Part shown: piece after piece, positions 1 through 9,336 of the stretch | Layout: the number at the start of each line of letters is the position of its first letter | How positions within the stretch are numbered: position 1 is the first letter of the stretch | Assembly: GCA_016716665.1 (NCBI GenBank) | Contig: JADJVH010000002.1 | Location: forward strand, 459,372 to 523,371 | Direction of reading: 5' to 3' | DNA: 64,000 bases | DNA from: Candidatus Opimibacter iunctus | GTDB lineage: Bacteria > Bacteroidota > Bacteroidia > Chitinophagales > Saprospiraceae | Notes under the pieces: generated by a model | The model's database searches: none | The model's input: the letters and a program-made list of their open reading frames with translations, nothing else | What the model was told of the DNA's origin: nothing | Translations under genes and position numbers: made by a program

Positions 1-2089
1 CGGAGTACCCTGATATCCTTTCATTCTTTTCCAGGTAGAACGGAACCATGTACTCTTCCTTTTGATTGAGGATTTCATCATTGATGGTCAGCGAAATCAC
101 TTCAGGCGGAGGTGCATTGCCGAGATCGAGGCTATTGTCAATGTCTCCCATCTTGACACCAACAAATTTGTAGGCTCTTAACGGGTCAGATATATCTATT
201 GAGGACGACTGGGTAATCCTTTCAAAGAATTTCCAGTTATGCTCAAACGTTGGGACAAAAGTGCCATTGAGAATCTTATCGAGCAGCACTACATCCAGGG
301 TGGTCAGTATGCCATTCTGGCTGAGGTCTGCTATCATCTGGTAAGGAGTGAGGGTGCGGATATTCAGCACATGTTCCATGAGGAGTATTTTGTCCAGCAG
401 ATCTACTCCTTCTTCAATCGGGCTGTCCTTGACAGGTGTGACGACGATGCCATCCGGATTTTCAAATGAATGGCATCCGGTTTCATCCGTGGTAATTCCA
501 GGGATCAATTCAACGCCCGGAATCGGGTCACCATTTTCACGGCTGATGCAGACCAGGCTTATATATGGATTGGTATGAGCAGTGATCAACTGTACATAGC
601 TCCACGAATCTGAGGTGTTGAAATCATGAACTTCCCATGTACGCATTATCTCGACAGTGGAATCATTGAGGATTGTGACCAGGTCAATATAGGAGGTATT
701 GATGGCATTGCATTCTGAGAACAAAGTTGGTCTGACATCTTCGGCAGCGACATCGGGATTCATGGCCAGGTCATCAGGATGTACGCATAGTGAATTGACT
801 GTGATATCTGCAGGCCATTCTACGCCATCAGTATCCGTATGCCCGCTGGCACAATCGCCTACTGGCGTATTCCACGGAAGTGTATCACATATCTCAAGTC
901 CAAAAGGTAGCAGATCGATGCGTTGTTCGTATGTCCAGGTCTGTCCAGTATTCCAATAGATGATATTCCAGGTCCGGATGATCCATTTTTCACTAAATGA
1001 AAAGTAAACCTGATCGAAATATGACACACCTGTGAGATAGCAAGGCCCATCTATAAGTTGAGGACTTGCATCTTCAGGAGCGGCCAGGCCTTCTGTAACC
1101 AGAAACTCCGGAGTAAAGACATAGTTGAGGTTGTAATACTCGCAGGTCATATTGATTTCGATGTCACAGGGCCATTCTACATTGTCCTGATCAGTATGTC
1201 CGGATGCACAATCGCCCAACGGTGTACTGTTGCACTCAGTGTCGCAGATTGTAAAGTTGGGATCACATCCTCCTACAGTGGTTACGATCAGGGTTCCCCA
1301 GCATGAATTTCCTGTATTCAGGTCTGTAATAAAACATAGAAGAACCTTGTTGGTATCATCAATCGTGACGATTGGCTCAGGTCTTGGGATATTGTTTTCA
1401 CGCACTTCCACCTCATATTGTGACGGACAGCCATAAGGACCGCCTTCCAGCAACATATCCGGTGTGATCGTCACCTGGTCCCCAAATGCCACGGACACTA
1501 CAACCTGGTCATTGCAGGCAAGCGATTGAGTGGGGTTGGGATACGGATTCCACATGACATTGGTCAAACAGTAAGCGCTATTGCCTGATGCATCTGTGAC
1601 CGTCAATGTAACGGTTGTCGGATTGGAGCTTCCACAATTAATTACTTGTGGGGCGATAGAAAACGTGACAGGGCCACAATTGTCATAAGAGCCAAAATTG
1701 ATCTCTTCAGGCGTCAGTAGGTGCTCTCCGAATTCGTTTAATTCAACGGTAGGTGATGCAGCACATATCACCACCGGATTGACATTATCTTCCACAATGA
1801 CATTTGCAGTGCACGTAAAGATCAGTACGTTATTGTCAAAAATATCGAGGGTGATCATATTGCTTCCAAGATCCTGGCACGTGAGGGATGACTGACTGAG
1901 TGTTGTCGTATAGCCAGACAGGTCTCCTGCTGTCAACAGATCTTCAGGAAACAGGGTGTAAGCCCCGTTGACATCAAGCGATACATTGAGCACGTTAGTG
2001 CATTCAAATTGCGACTGGCTGTTGACGTTGGGTATGTACATCGTCAGCAGGAATGCAATGGTTTTTAAGATGGTAATTGTTTTTTTCAT
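1..2089 (-). CDS. Large secreted surface protein with dockerin-like segment (3' end outside window)
   Basis: The minus-strand frame is open from an ATG at 2089 to the left edge, so 696 codons are visible and the C-terminus is missing. It starts with a signal peptide (MKKTITILKTIAFLL... ending near NVNSQ). The middle has HYR/Ig-like beta segments rich in Cys and two repeats sharing the core GDCASGHTD near residues 310 and 430. Residues about 565-650 contain a dockerin-like pair of helices (LTPYQMIADLSQNG, then TTLDVVLLDKIL) followed by FVGVKMGDID, an arrangement common in Bacteroidota surface proteins before a cohesin-like domain and a T9SS sorting domain. I infer export to the cell surface; the sorting domain itself is not in view. 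The gene is separated from the sigma-factor operon by about 100 bases and may be a separate unit. Confidence 0.8.
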   Translation of the reverse strand, partial: MKKTITILKTIAFLLTMYIPNVNSQSQFECTNVLNVSLDVNGAYTLFPEDLLTAGDLSGYTTTLSQSSLTCQDLGSNMITLDIFDNNVLIFTCTANVIVEDNVNPVVICAASPTVELNEFGEHLLTPEEINFGSYDNCGPVTFSIAPQVINCGSSNPTTVTLTVTDASGNSAYCLTNVMWNPYPNPTQSLACNDQVVVSVAFGDQVTITPDMLLEGGPYGCPSQYEVEVRENNIPRPEPIVTIDDTNKVLLCFITDLNTGNSCWGTLIVTTVGGCDPNFTICDTECNSTPLGDCASGHTDQDNVEWPCDIEINMTCEYYNLNYVFTPEFLVTEGLAAPEDASPQLIDGPCYLTGVSYFDQVYFSFSEKWIIRTWNIIYWNTGQTWTYEQRIDLLPFGLEICDTLPWNTPVGDCASGHTDTDGVEWPADITVNSLCVHPDDLAMNPDVAAEDVRPTLFSECNAINTSYIDLVTILNDSTVEIMRTWEVHDFNTSDSWSYVQLITAHTNPYISLVCISRENGDPIPGVELIPGITTDETGCHSFENPDGIVVTPVKDSPIEEGVDLLDKILLMEHVLNIRTLTPYQMIADLSQNGILTTLDVVLLDKILNGTFVPTFEHNWKFFERITQSSSIDISDPLRAYKFVGVKMGDIDNSLDLGNAPPPEVISLTINDEILNQKEEYMVPFYLEKNERISGYS

Positions 2090-2186
2090 TTTTGAATTTG
2101 GTTTAGGAATAAGGGATTATTGGGATGGTCTCTGAAAGCCGTATTCTGCGCGCACCGAACCGGGTTTCGAGAGTGTGGTTCAATTT

Positions 2187-3104
2187 TTATTTGATGATAT
2201 ATGCTGCTCCCAGCGAGAGGCTGAGGATATGGTGATGAAAAGATATCAGGTCATCATACAAGCCATGTGTATACTTGAGATTTTCGTAACCTAGCCTGGC
2301 CTGGATGGTCCAATGCGGACTGATATGGTACCGGGCACCAAGAACAGCTCCAAATTTGAATGGGGATTGGAGGGTGTATGGATTCTCTTTAGATGAATAT
2401 TTTAAGGGTCCACCTGGTGCAAATGTAGTTCCCTGAGATTTGTACAGGAGGTTGTATCCCGCTTTGACCCATACATCCGTTTCAAAACGATAGCTCCGAT
2501 ATACAGGAATGCCAAGTATAGCTTCTGCATCAAGTCTTGTGTGGCGGGTATATCGGGTTGCATTCGTGATTGTCTGACGGTTGACATGTACATCCCCATA
2601 AAGATTTTCCACATTACCATCTTCACCGATGATGATAGCGGTGATGCCTTGTGTTGTATAATCTTCACTTGAGGTTTCCTGATAGCCCATCGATGTGCTC
2701 ATCTGGCTGTATTGCAATCCTCCGCCAAACTCAATTCCTTTTGGTAGTCTGATGTTTGCCTGAATGGAGGTCGACAGGTTTTCAAGGCTTTTGATACTTC
2801 CTTCCCATTCATCAATGACAGTTTGAAGCTCGTCATCGGAAGTAGCCATATCCAGCGTGCTCCAACCATAACCTTGCATGAGAAGTATATTGACGCTGGG
2901 TTTGTTTTTTACTTTGATGGTGGAGGGATGCTCTGGTGAGTAGTCGCCAGGTGTATAAGGAAGCGTTGTGATGGGCAGCGCATTGATCTCCTCTGTAGTG
3001 TATAGTCCGTTTCTGACTGCATCATGTGTTGCTTCGGGTTGCATGGAGATATCAGCAGCATTGTTTGCATAGTTATTATCATCTATTGGATCATGGCCTG
3101 TCAC
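2187..3104 (-). CDS. Outer-membrane beta-barrel protein (porin-like), probable C-terminal part of the preceding protein
   Basis: 305 residues from a GTG start at 3104 that overlaps the stop of the upstream gene (GTGA). The C-terminal ~200 residues show alternating amphipathic strands ending in an aromatic/hydrophobic strand (ILSLSLGAAYIIK), typical of outer-membrane beta-barrels of Bacteroidota. There is no signal peptide on this piece. Its N-terminal ~40 residues are Asn/Ser-rich linker, and the frame stays open upstream of the GTG to 3200, where adding one C to a C7 run would join it to the membrane-anchored protein upstream. Single proteins with a cytoplasmic N-terminus, one membrane helix, a linker and a barrel are common next to ECF sigma factors in this phylum (family knowledge). 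It is therefore either a coupled separate protein or the C-terminal half of a split one. Confidence 0.75.
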   Translation of the reverse strand: MTGHDPIDDNNYANNAADISMQPEATHDAVRNGLYTTEEINALPITTLPYTPGDYSPEHPSTIKVKNKPSVNILLMQGYGWSTLDMATSDDELQTVIDEWEGSIKSLENLSTSIQANIRLPKGIEFGGGLQYSQMSTSMGYQETSSEDYTTQGITAIIIGEDGNVENLYGDVHVNRQTITNATRYTRHTRLDAEAILGIPVYRSYRFETDVWVKAGYNLLYKSQGTTFAPGGPLKYSSKENPYTLQSPFKFGAVLGARYHISPHWTIQARLGYENLKYTHGLYDDLISFHHHILSLSLGAAYIIK

Positions 3105-3616
3105 AAGAAGTGAGGGGTTATGGCTGGCAACTGATTTGGATTGAGTATTTCCAGATGAATGGTTGGGTTTAGCTGAAGGATTTGATGAATTTGAAGAAAG
3201 GGGGGGTTTTCGGCCTTTGTAGATTTTGCTTTGCGATCAGTTGGATGACCTGATGGGGTGGAATTGTTTTGTTTATTCGATTTCGAATCAGCGATTGATA
3301 AAGGTTGACTTGTGCTGTTTTGATTTGAAGCTATGGTGTTGTTGATCGTATTGTTGGCGGTGGCTTCAGCGACAACAGCGATGGTTGATGGTGAAACACG
3401 TGTATTATTATTTTGAGCGTTATTTTCTGCGCCTGATAGTGCATAGCGCGTGATACCGCTACCCATCAACAGGATGCCTGCAAACAAAAGAAAGAAAGCT
3501 CCGCGCCTCTTTCGCTTTTGGGGGATGGCATGGGCTGTATTGGCCCATAGCTTATCCTTGTCCACGTGGACAGTGTACTCTTTTAGATTTTTCCTGATGT
3601 GATCGTATTGGTTCAT
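3101..3616 (-). CDS. Anti-sigma-like single-pass membrane protein
   Basis: 171 residues, starting with ATG overlapping the sigma-factor stop (ATGA), which implies translational coupling. The N-terminal ~40 residues are charged and cytoplasmic-looking (Trp in LWANTAHAI), followed by RKRRG and one membrane helix at about residues 41-58 (FFLLFAGILLMGSG). The rest is a low-complexity Asn/Ser/Thr linker. The last ~35 residues, after a CCCCCCC run at 3200-3206, lose the low-complexity character, whereas the +1 frame keeps it (Ser/Asn/Pro-rich) and runs straight into the downstream barrel protein. Position and topology suggest it binds and holds the sigma factor encoded just upstream. This is inference; no named anti-sigma domain is recognised with certainty. 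Confidence 0.65.
   Translation of the reverse strand: MNQYDHIRKNLKEYTVHVDKDKLWANTAHAIPQKRKRRGAFFLLFAGILLMGSGITRYALSGAENNAQNNNTRVSPSTIAVVAEATANNTINNTIASNQNSTSQPLSIADSKSNKQNNSTPSGHPTDRKAKSTKAENPPFLQIHQILQLNPTIHLEILNPNQLPAITPHFL
3200..3206 (-). other. C7 homopolymer at an apparent frameshift site
   Basis: Seven consecutive C on the coding (minus) strand. Inserting one C makes residues 1-136 of the anti-sigma-like protein continue through a Ser/Asn/Pro linker into the barrel frame with no stop, giving one protein of about 475 residues. It could be a sequencing indel, a slippage (phase-variation) site, or a fixed mutation. Confidence 0.7.
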
Positions 3617-4152
3617 ACGATTGATTTTTTATTGTTGACCAGATAATATTCCTGTACCATTTTTCGTGCTCTCGTGAGTTTTGTTCGTGAGAGGGATTCC
3701 TGTATGCCGAGCATATCGCTGATTTCTCTGTGACTATATCCTTCGACAATATGTAAGTTGAAGATGATCCTGTAGTGATGGGGCAGCTTGTCCATCAGTG
3801 CGAGGATGTCTTCGGATTTTAGTTTTTCAAATACGTCCGGCATTTCCACCAGTTGATCAAATACGCTTTCCTCTTCTGAAAAGCTGAGCCGTTTTGCTTT
3901 TCGCAGTTCCTTGAGGCAACAGTTGACTGCTATTTTACAAATCCAGGCAGGCAATGATCCCTTTTCATCAAATGAACTGATCGACCTGAAGACCTGTATG
4001 TATGTTTCCTGGAGGGCATCTTCAGCTTTCTGATAATCCCTCAGGTAGCGTACGCAGATACCCATCAATTGATCTGCATAGGTATCCACCAGGTAGCGAT
4101 ATGCCCCTTCATCACCTTTTTTACAACCTTGTATGATTTCGTTTTGTGTCAA
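3613..4152 (-). CDS. ECF-type RNA polymerase sigma factor (sigma-70 family)
   Basis: 179 residues, the usual ECF length. Region 2 spans about residues 10-80 (YLVDTYADQLMGICVRYLRD, then KAEDALQETYIQVF and AWICKIAVNCCLKELRK). Region 4 spans about 115-170, with a helix-turn-helix LPHHYRIIFNLHIVEGYSHREISDMLGI followed by LTRARKMVQEY. It directs RNA polymerase to a small regulon, probably envelope-related given its partners. It begins 44 bases after a lipoprotein gene and its stop overlaps the start of the anti-sigma-like gene, so the order lipoprotein - sigma - anti-sigma - barrel suggests one transcript. The inducing signal is not visible from sequence. Confidence 0.93.
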   Translation of the reverse strand: MTQNEIIQGCKKGDEGAYRYLVDTYADQLMGICVRYLRDYQKAEDALQETYIQVFRSISSFDEKGSLPAWICKIAVNCCLKELRKAKRLSFSEEESVFDQLVEMPDVFEKLKSEDILALMDKLPHHYRIIFNLHIVEGYSHREISDMLGIQESLSRTKLTRARKMVQEYYLVNNKKSIV

Positions 4153-4195
4153 GGTGCAGGCCGTCTTTAAAAGTCGCGGTATACTTGAAAATCTC

Positions 4196-5872
4196 CTATG
4201 ACTGGTCGATATCCTGCAGTGAGGGGATTAAAAGTCTTGATCCAGAAGGTGCCTTCAAATGACCGCGGATCCATTGTCCCTGACTGCCCTGGAAAATGTG
4301 TGATTGTAAATGAAGTAAATCCACAACCTGTTGATGCAGTTGGACAATAGAGGAATATCCCTTGCTGCCGAGATGCTTGTCTTCAAAAAGGATATTCAGC
4401 ATATTGTCCTGATAACCTCCTTCTGCCATGCCTTCAACAAATACATCAAAGTCCAGGTCCGGTTCGTTGCCATCATCAGCGATCAGTAACCGATCACCAG
4501 GCAAGAGACTTGTCAGCAGGTTCCAGTACATTTTCTTTTCTCCGGATACCGTGAGGGACAAGTATTCTTCACGGGCTTGTGTGCACGCAAAGGAAGAATA
4601 GATATTGATGGTATCTGCAGCTTTCCAGTTGATCACAGGCCCTGATTGCCCATCGGCCATATTGAGGCTTGAAATGCTGATGCCGGAGTTTTTGCATATT
4701 GGAATGTGAAAGCGGATATCGGGATCGGCTGAGAAGATGACGCTCTTGTTTGTGCCTTCCAGTATAGCGAGTTGATTGCTCACGTCATTATTGTCGCAGT
4801 CACGTGTGGTACCCAGGATGAGGGCGTTTTCAATTTCATCAGCGATGACCTGAATCGGAAATTCCTGTTCCGCATCAGATGTAGTAGAGATAGTTGCCTG
4901 TTGCTCATCACCGCAAGGAAAACTGATGTGAGCTGTGCATTCGGTTTCTGAGGGCAATTGGAGTGCCCATGCGCCATTGTTGGTCGTATAGATCAATCGC
5001 TGCTGCCCTGCATAAGTGATCCTGATGGGGTAGTGGGGTGTTGGTGATCCGTTGATCGTCAATGTGCCTGTGACCCTGGTCATGGGTTTGGCAGAGGCAG
5101 ACGCATAATATGATGACCCGTTAAGAGGGATGATCGTTTGATCGGTTGATGTTCCAGTAGACGCCCAGATTCCTTTTTCACTATTGAAGCTCCAGGATTG
5201 GTCCGCTGTGGATGCTGGAATAGAAATATGGGAAGCATCAGTTGTCTTGAGTGGGCTGCCATCTCCTGCTATGAAGGCTATATAATAACATGCTTCGAAT
5301 GCCAGACTGACTTCTTTGTTTGTTTTCGATATGCCGGTATAGGAAGGAATGTTTGATGCATCATCAGTTGTTGGGTTGAGCGAAGCAAGCACCGCTTCAT
5401 AAGGCCCCTGATAGATAGAGCCGTCAGGATAAGTCAGACTATTAGCCGGGATCATAAGCGTTGCATCCGGAGCCAGGCTAAAAGTCTCATCTGATGATGT
5501 GTGGCCGGGGTATCGTGAGACTGCCGGTATGGCGTGATGGGTATAATTGACATCATTTTGTACAAGCGACTGGGTCTTAAAGAACCGGAGATTACTGGAA
5601 GTTGTCAGCCGGATGATTTCATAATCGCGGTCTATGCCTGTGCCTTTGATTTGTGCATATGGGATAACATCAAAAGAGGAGGATTGACCCCCAAACGATT
5701 GCACAGGATGATCAGCCGCAATGGTTGAAGGGGGCACCACCGACACCAGTCTTGTCGTGATCAGGACCGTCGGAGGATCAGGGTTTTCGATGATGGTGAT
5801 GACTACATCGCTGTCTTCGTGGCAGGATAGCATCATCATGAGGGCAATAAGACAGATGGGGTAACGCTTCAT
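4196..5872 (-). CDS. Large lipoprotein of unknown function
   Basis: 558 residues. The N-terminus MKRYPICLIALMMMLSC is a lipoprotein signal with lipobox LMLSC, Cys at about residue 17, so it is membrane-anchored and exported. About residues 255-320 resemble a carboxypeptidase-regulatory-like/CNA-B-type beta domain (TGTLTINGSPTPHYPIRIT... GAWALQLP). The rest is beta-rich with no motif I recognise. It sits 44 bases upstream of the ECF sigma gene on the same strand and may share its promoter. Its role could be sensing or surface binding, but that is only contextual. Confidence 0.75.
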   Translation of the reverse strand: MKRYPICLIALMMMLSCHEDSDVVITIIENPDPPTVLITTRLVSVVPPSTIAADHPVQSFGGQSSSFDVIPYAQIKGTGIDRDYEIIRLTTSSNLRFFKTQSLVQNDVNYTHHAIPAVSRYPGHTSSDETFSLAPDATLMIPANSLTYPDGSIYQGPYEAVLASLNPTTDDASNIPSYTGISKTNKEVSLAFEACYYIAFIAGDGSPLKTTDASHISIPASTADQSWSFNSEKGIWASTGTSTDQTIIPLNGSSYYASASAKPMTRVTGTLTINGSPTPHYPIRITYAGQQRLIYTTNNGAWALQLPSETECTAHISFPCGDEQQATISTTSDAEQEFPIQVIADEIENALILGTTRDCDNNDVSNQLAILEGTNKSVIFSADPDIRFHIPICKNSGISISSLNMADGQSGPVINWKAADTINIYSSFACTQAREEYLSLTVSGEKKMYWNLLTSLLPGDRLLIADDGNEPDLDFDVFVEGMAEGGYQDNMLNILFEDKHLGSKGYSSIVQLHQQVVDLLHLQSHIFQGSQGQWIRGHLKAPSGSRLLIPSLQDIDQS

Positions 5873-6116
5873 TTTTCGCTTGTTTCAATGGTATAATCCC
5901 TCCCGGGGGTAAAACGCTACAAAATCCTGAAAAAAGGGGGGATTATTTTTTATTAATGCGCATTGATAACGGATGTAGCGACCTTTCGTATGGCTGTTAC
6001 CTGCTGGCCTTTCAGGACTCAGTATCTATTGCCAGCCGGAAAGTCATATCTGCCAGTGGGAAATTGAAGCTGACAGCCTGGCAATGGATTCCTATTTTGG
6101 GAAGGATTCAGTCCTT
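5873..6116. promoter_or_regulatory. Divergent intergenic region between lipoprotein operon and hybrid kinase
   Basis: About 240 bases between divergent starts at 5872 (minus) and 6117 (plus), so promoters for both units should lie here. On the plus strand TATTTTGG at about 6093 resembles a shortened Bacteroidota -7 box, and GAAGGA just before 6117 could serve as a ribosome site. A G/C-rich palindromic run (CCCTCCCGGGGG, near 5899) lies close to the minus-strand start. No operator could be assigned. Confidence 0.35.
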
Positions 6117-9100
6117 ATGAAGTATCTTATTCCCATAGCTTTTATTGCCTTCCTCCCATTTTGGGGATATGGTCAGGCTCTTGATCCTATGCTGGACTCG
6201 CTGAAGGGCCTATTGAATCAAAAGGTGCCTGCATCAATTGCAGCTGAACATTATCGCCAGATCATGTGGCGTATATTCACCACAGAGGAGGCCAGTTATG
6301 AAGATTATCCGGAGCGGTTGGATAGCCTATATCAATGCTGCCTAAAGGATAAGACCGATGATCCGGAGCATGAACAGCTTATCAAAGCGGAAGTTGCATT
6401 ATTCAAAGGTGGCGCTTTGCTCCTGGAGGAGCCCGATTCGGCTCAGGTTTTTATTGAAAAAGCAATACCCCTTTTCGGGTCCATTGGAGATTCTGCCGAT
6501 ATGGCTATGAGTTATGAGCTTTTGGCTCATGTCGCATCGGCACAAGGAGACAGCCTTGCATTTGCATCCTATTATTCCAGCGCAAATAGGTTAGCCGATC
6601 ACATCACAGAGCCAAATAAACTGGGTTTGTTTCATAACAATATTGGCATCGCGTGCTATGATTTTGGGCGGTATGCAGAGGCAGCTTCTCATTATTTTGC
6701 CGAACTTGCTATCGTTGAAAAGTATCAAACGCCTCTTTTACTAGAGTACCTGCGAGATATCTATCACAATATAGCTGGGGTCTATAGACGGTTGGGTGAT
6801 TACAACAATTCGGAGTTATATATTCTGAAAGCTATTGAAACAGCAATAGCAAGCGATCAGGATCCAAGCGATCATTACAGTATGTTAGGATGGGTGTATG
6901 CTGAAAGCGGTAGACATCAGCTCGCCTTGCAAGCGTTTCAATGTGTGGATGATAACCGTGCAAATACAGGTAGGATAGCGGAGAAATATTTTGGCCAGGC
7001 AACTTGCTATCGAAATCTTGGCGATGTGGAAACGGCACTTCCCTTAGCCCGCATAGCAGTTCAACTCCTTCCTATCTCCTTGCATAAGCAGTGGGGCGCA
7101 TCAGCTATGCAAGAGTTGGCAGCCTGTGAGTTTGCCTCAGGGTTGACAGAAAAGGCTTTGGGACATGCTTTGATGGCGTTTGATGCGTATTCGAATTCAA
7201 ATAACAATTGGGGCAAAAGTCGATCAGCAGAATTGTTGTCGAATATTTATGCACAACGAGGGGATTATGAAAAGGCATTGCAGTATAGCCATGACCGCTA
7301 CCGGTTTCAGTTTCAGGTAGAGCGTCAGTTGAGTAATCGCCAGCTTGCCTTTGGAGAGTTCACCCGTGACAATGCTGCTAAGATTGCACAACGCGAAGCT
7401 GAAGTGCAGGCGGAGCTCAACCGGCAACGCTATATCCGGTATGCGCTTTTTGCAGGTCTGGGCATCCTGGCTATACTTGCCTACCTCTTGTTCAATAGGT
7501 ATCGATACAAAAAACGGACCACTGAGCAACTAGAGCACAAGAACCAGGAAGTCGAAGCAGCACGGCAGCGTGCGGAAGCTTCTGAAGCATTCAAGTCACG
7601 TTTCCTGGCCAATATGAGCCATGAGATCCGTACGCCCTTGCATGGCATCTCAGGATTTACAGAGTTATTGCTCGATACTTCATTGTCAGATAAACAAAAT
7701 CGCTGGCTTTCCTCCATTCAATATTCCACTGACCGGCTCAGTGATGTGGTCAATGACATCCTCGACATCAGCAAACTAGAAGCAGGAGAAGTGAAGCTAC
7801 GCCAGATTCCATTTTCACCTTCGAGGTTGCTTACTGATGTGCAGGATGCCTTGCGCCTGAAAGCAGTGAAAAACGGAACACAGATCAAAGTCAGCATTGC
7901 AGAAGATGTTCCGATAGCTTTGCTTGGAGATCCCACCCGCCTCTACCAGATCCTGATGAACCTCGCCGGCAATGCCGTCAAGTTTACCGAAAACGGCACC
8001 ATCACCCCTTAGTGTTAAAAGCACAGATCAGAATTCACTCTCACACACCTCACCCGCACCTCTTACTGTCTTACCGTCTCACCCTCTTACACCACCCGCA
8101 CCTCTTACTGTCTCACTGTCTCACTCTCTTACACTTTCCGTCACAGACACCGGCATAGGCATTCCCCCGGAACGATTGTACCACTGCCCGCTTTGGTGGT
8201 ACAGGGCTGGGGCTCACCATAGCGCGTGAACTCGTGAGATTGCATGGCAGCGATATCCATGTCGAGAGTGAAGTGGGCAAGGGATCATCATTTTATTTTA
8301 CAGTCACCTTGCCTGAAGCGGATCCTGAAGCATTGAGTACAGGGCACCAGGCTGGTGATACACTTTATTTTACTGAACCATTACGTATCCTGTTGGCAGA
8401 TGACAATGCACTCAACCGGGAGATTGCAGTTGAGGCGATCAGACGGCATTTTGAAAATGCAGAGGTGATCGAAGCTGTGAATGGCAAAGAGGTGGTCGAT
8501 CTCGCAGGACAAAACGACTTTAATGTAGTGCTCATGGACATGCAGATGCCGGTGATGACCGGAGCTGAAGCGACGATACACATCCGAACGCGATTTACAG
8601 AAGGTAAGCGACTCATGCCAATCATCGCCCTCACGGCATCAGCTACACCTGAGGAAATAGAAACTGCAATTCAATCCGGAATGAACCGTCATCTTGGCAA
8701 GCCATTCAAATCACGCGAACTAGCACAGGTGATCGCAGAAACATTGGGATTGACTTCCACTAAGAAGCATACGACAGAAGACAAAACAAATACAGATACG
8801 ATAATGCCATCTCCAGACCAGCAGCCCTATGACCTGGCATTCCTTTTCGAATTTACAGAGGGGGACAAGGCCCAGATGATCCGATTTATCCAGAAATTCC
8901 TGGACAACTATCCAAAGGAGACAGCAACTATTGAACAAGCACTCCGGGATGAAAACCGTGAAGCCCTATACCTGGCAGCGCATAGTTTCAGGCCGCAGTT
9001 GGAGTTTGTAGGGTTGCAAAGGGCAGCGTCCATATTGTTGAGTATCGAACGTGGAGCCAGGGAAGGCATACCTTTTGAGCAATTAGGCTCTTCATTTGAG

Positions 9101-9151
9101 GAGGTCAGAACGACACTTGAGAAATTGCTCAAGGCAGGTGATTGGATTTGA
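6117..9151 (+). pseudogene. TPR hybrid sensor histidine kinase, copy 1 (frame broken twice in the ATPase domain)
   Basis: Start chosen at ATG 6117, which begins the signal peptide (MKYLIPIAFIAFLPF, cleavage near YGQA) and aligns with copy 2; an in-frame ATG at 6084 is less likely. Order: periplasmic TPR-like helices (~25-420), membrane helix (~438-461), coiled coil, HisKA with MSHEIRTPLHG (His near residue 498), HATPase N box (LAGNAVKF). Compared with copy 2 there is an extra C at 8005-8008, giving a stop at 8012, and 38 bases are missing at 8179/8180. Together these do not restore frame, so the rest of the ATPase, the receiver (VLLMDMQMP phospho-Asp) and the HPt domain (AAHSFRP) continue from about 8234 in another frame. 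A truncated protein of ~631 residues lacks a complete ATPase domain. Sequencing error cannot be excluded. Confidence 0.8.
8051..8134 (+). repeat. 42-base tandem duplication inside kinase copy 1
   Basis: Two 42-base units starting CACCCGCACCTCTTACTGTC at 8051 and 8093, about 90% identical. They encode 14-residue Pro/Ser/Thr/Leu-rich units in a loop between the N box and the DTGIGIP motif of the ATPase domain. The same duplication is in copy 2 (11267-11350). Confidence 0.85.
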
Positions 9152-9200
9152 TCGAAGATTCTATAATATAGGACGCGATGTGATGCGATTATTGACCCGA

Positions 9201-9246
9201 TTTTCAAATGTAGAGACGCGATCTTTCGCGTCTCTACATTTGAAAA
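9201..9246. repeat. 46-base near-perfect palindrome (GTAGAGACGCGA family)
   Basis: Arms of 21 bases (TTTTCAAATGTAGAGACGCG...) around a 4-base TCTT loop, fully complementary. It lies between the two kinase copies, just after the stop at 9151. The same core ends the repeat array at 13661-13712. It may act as a transcription-terminating hairpin, but there is no clear U tract; a REP-like mobile palindrome is the better description. Confidence 0.9.
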
Positions 9247-9336
9247 TGATATTTGACACCTAACGGCTAATGTCTTAAGCAACAATTAGACTTTATTTCA
9301 ACGGGTTATCATATTAATTAGCATATTGCATATCAG

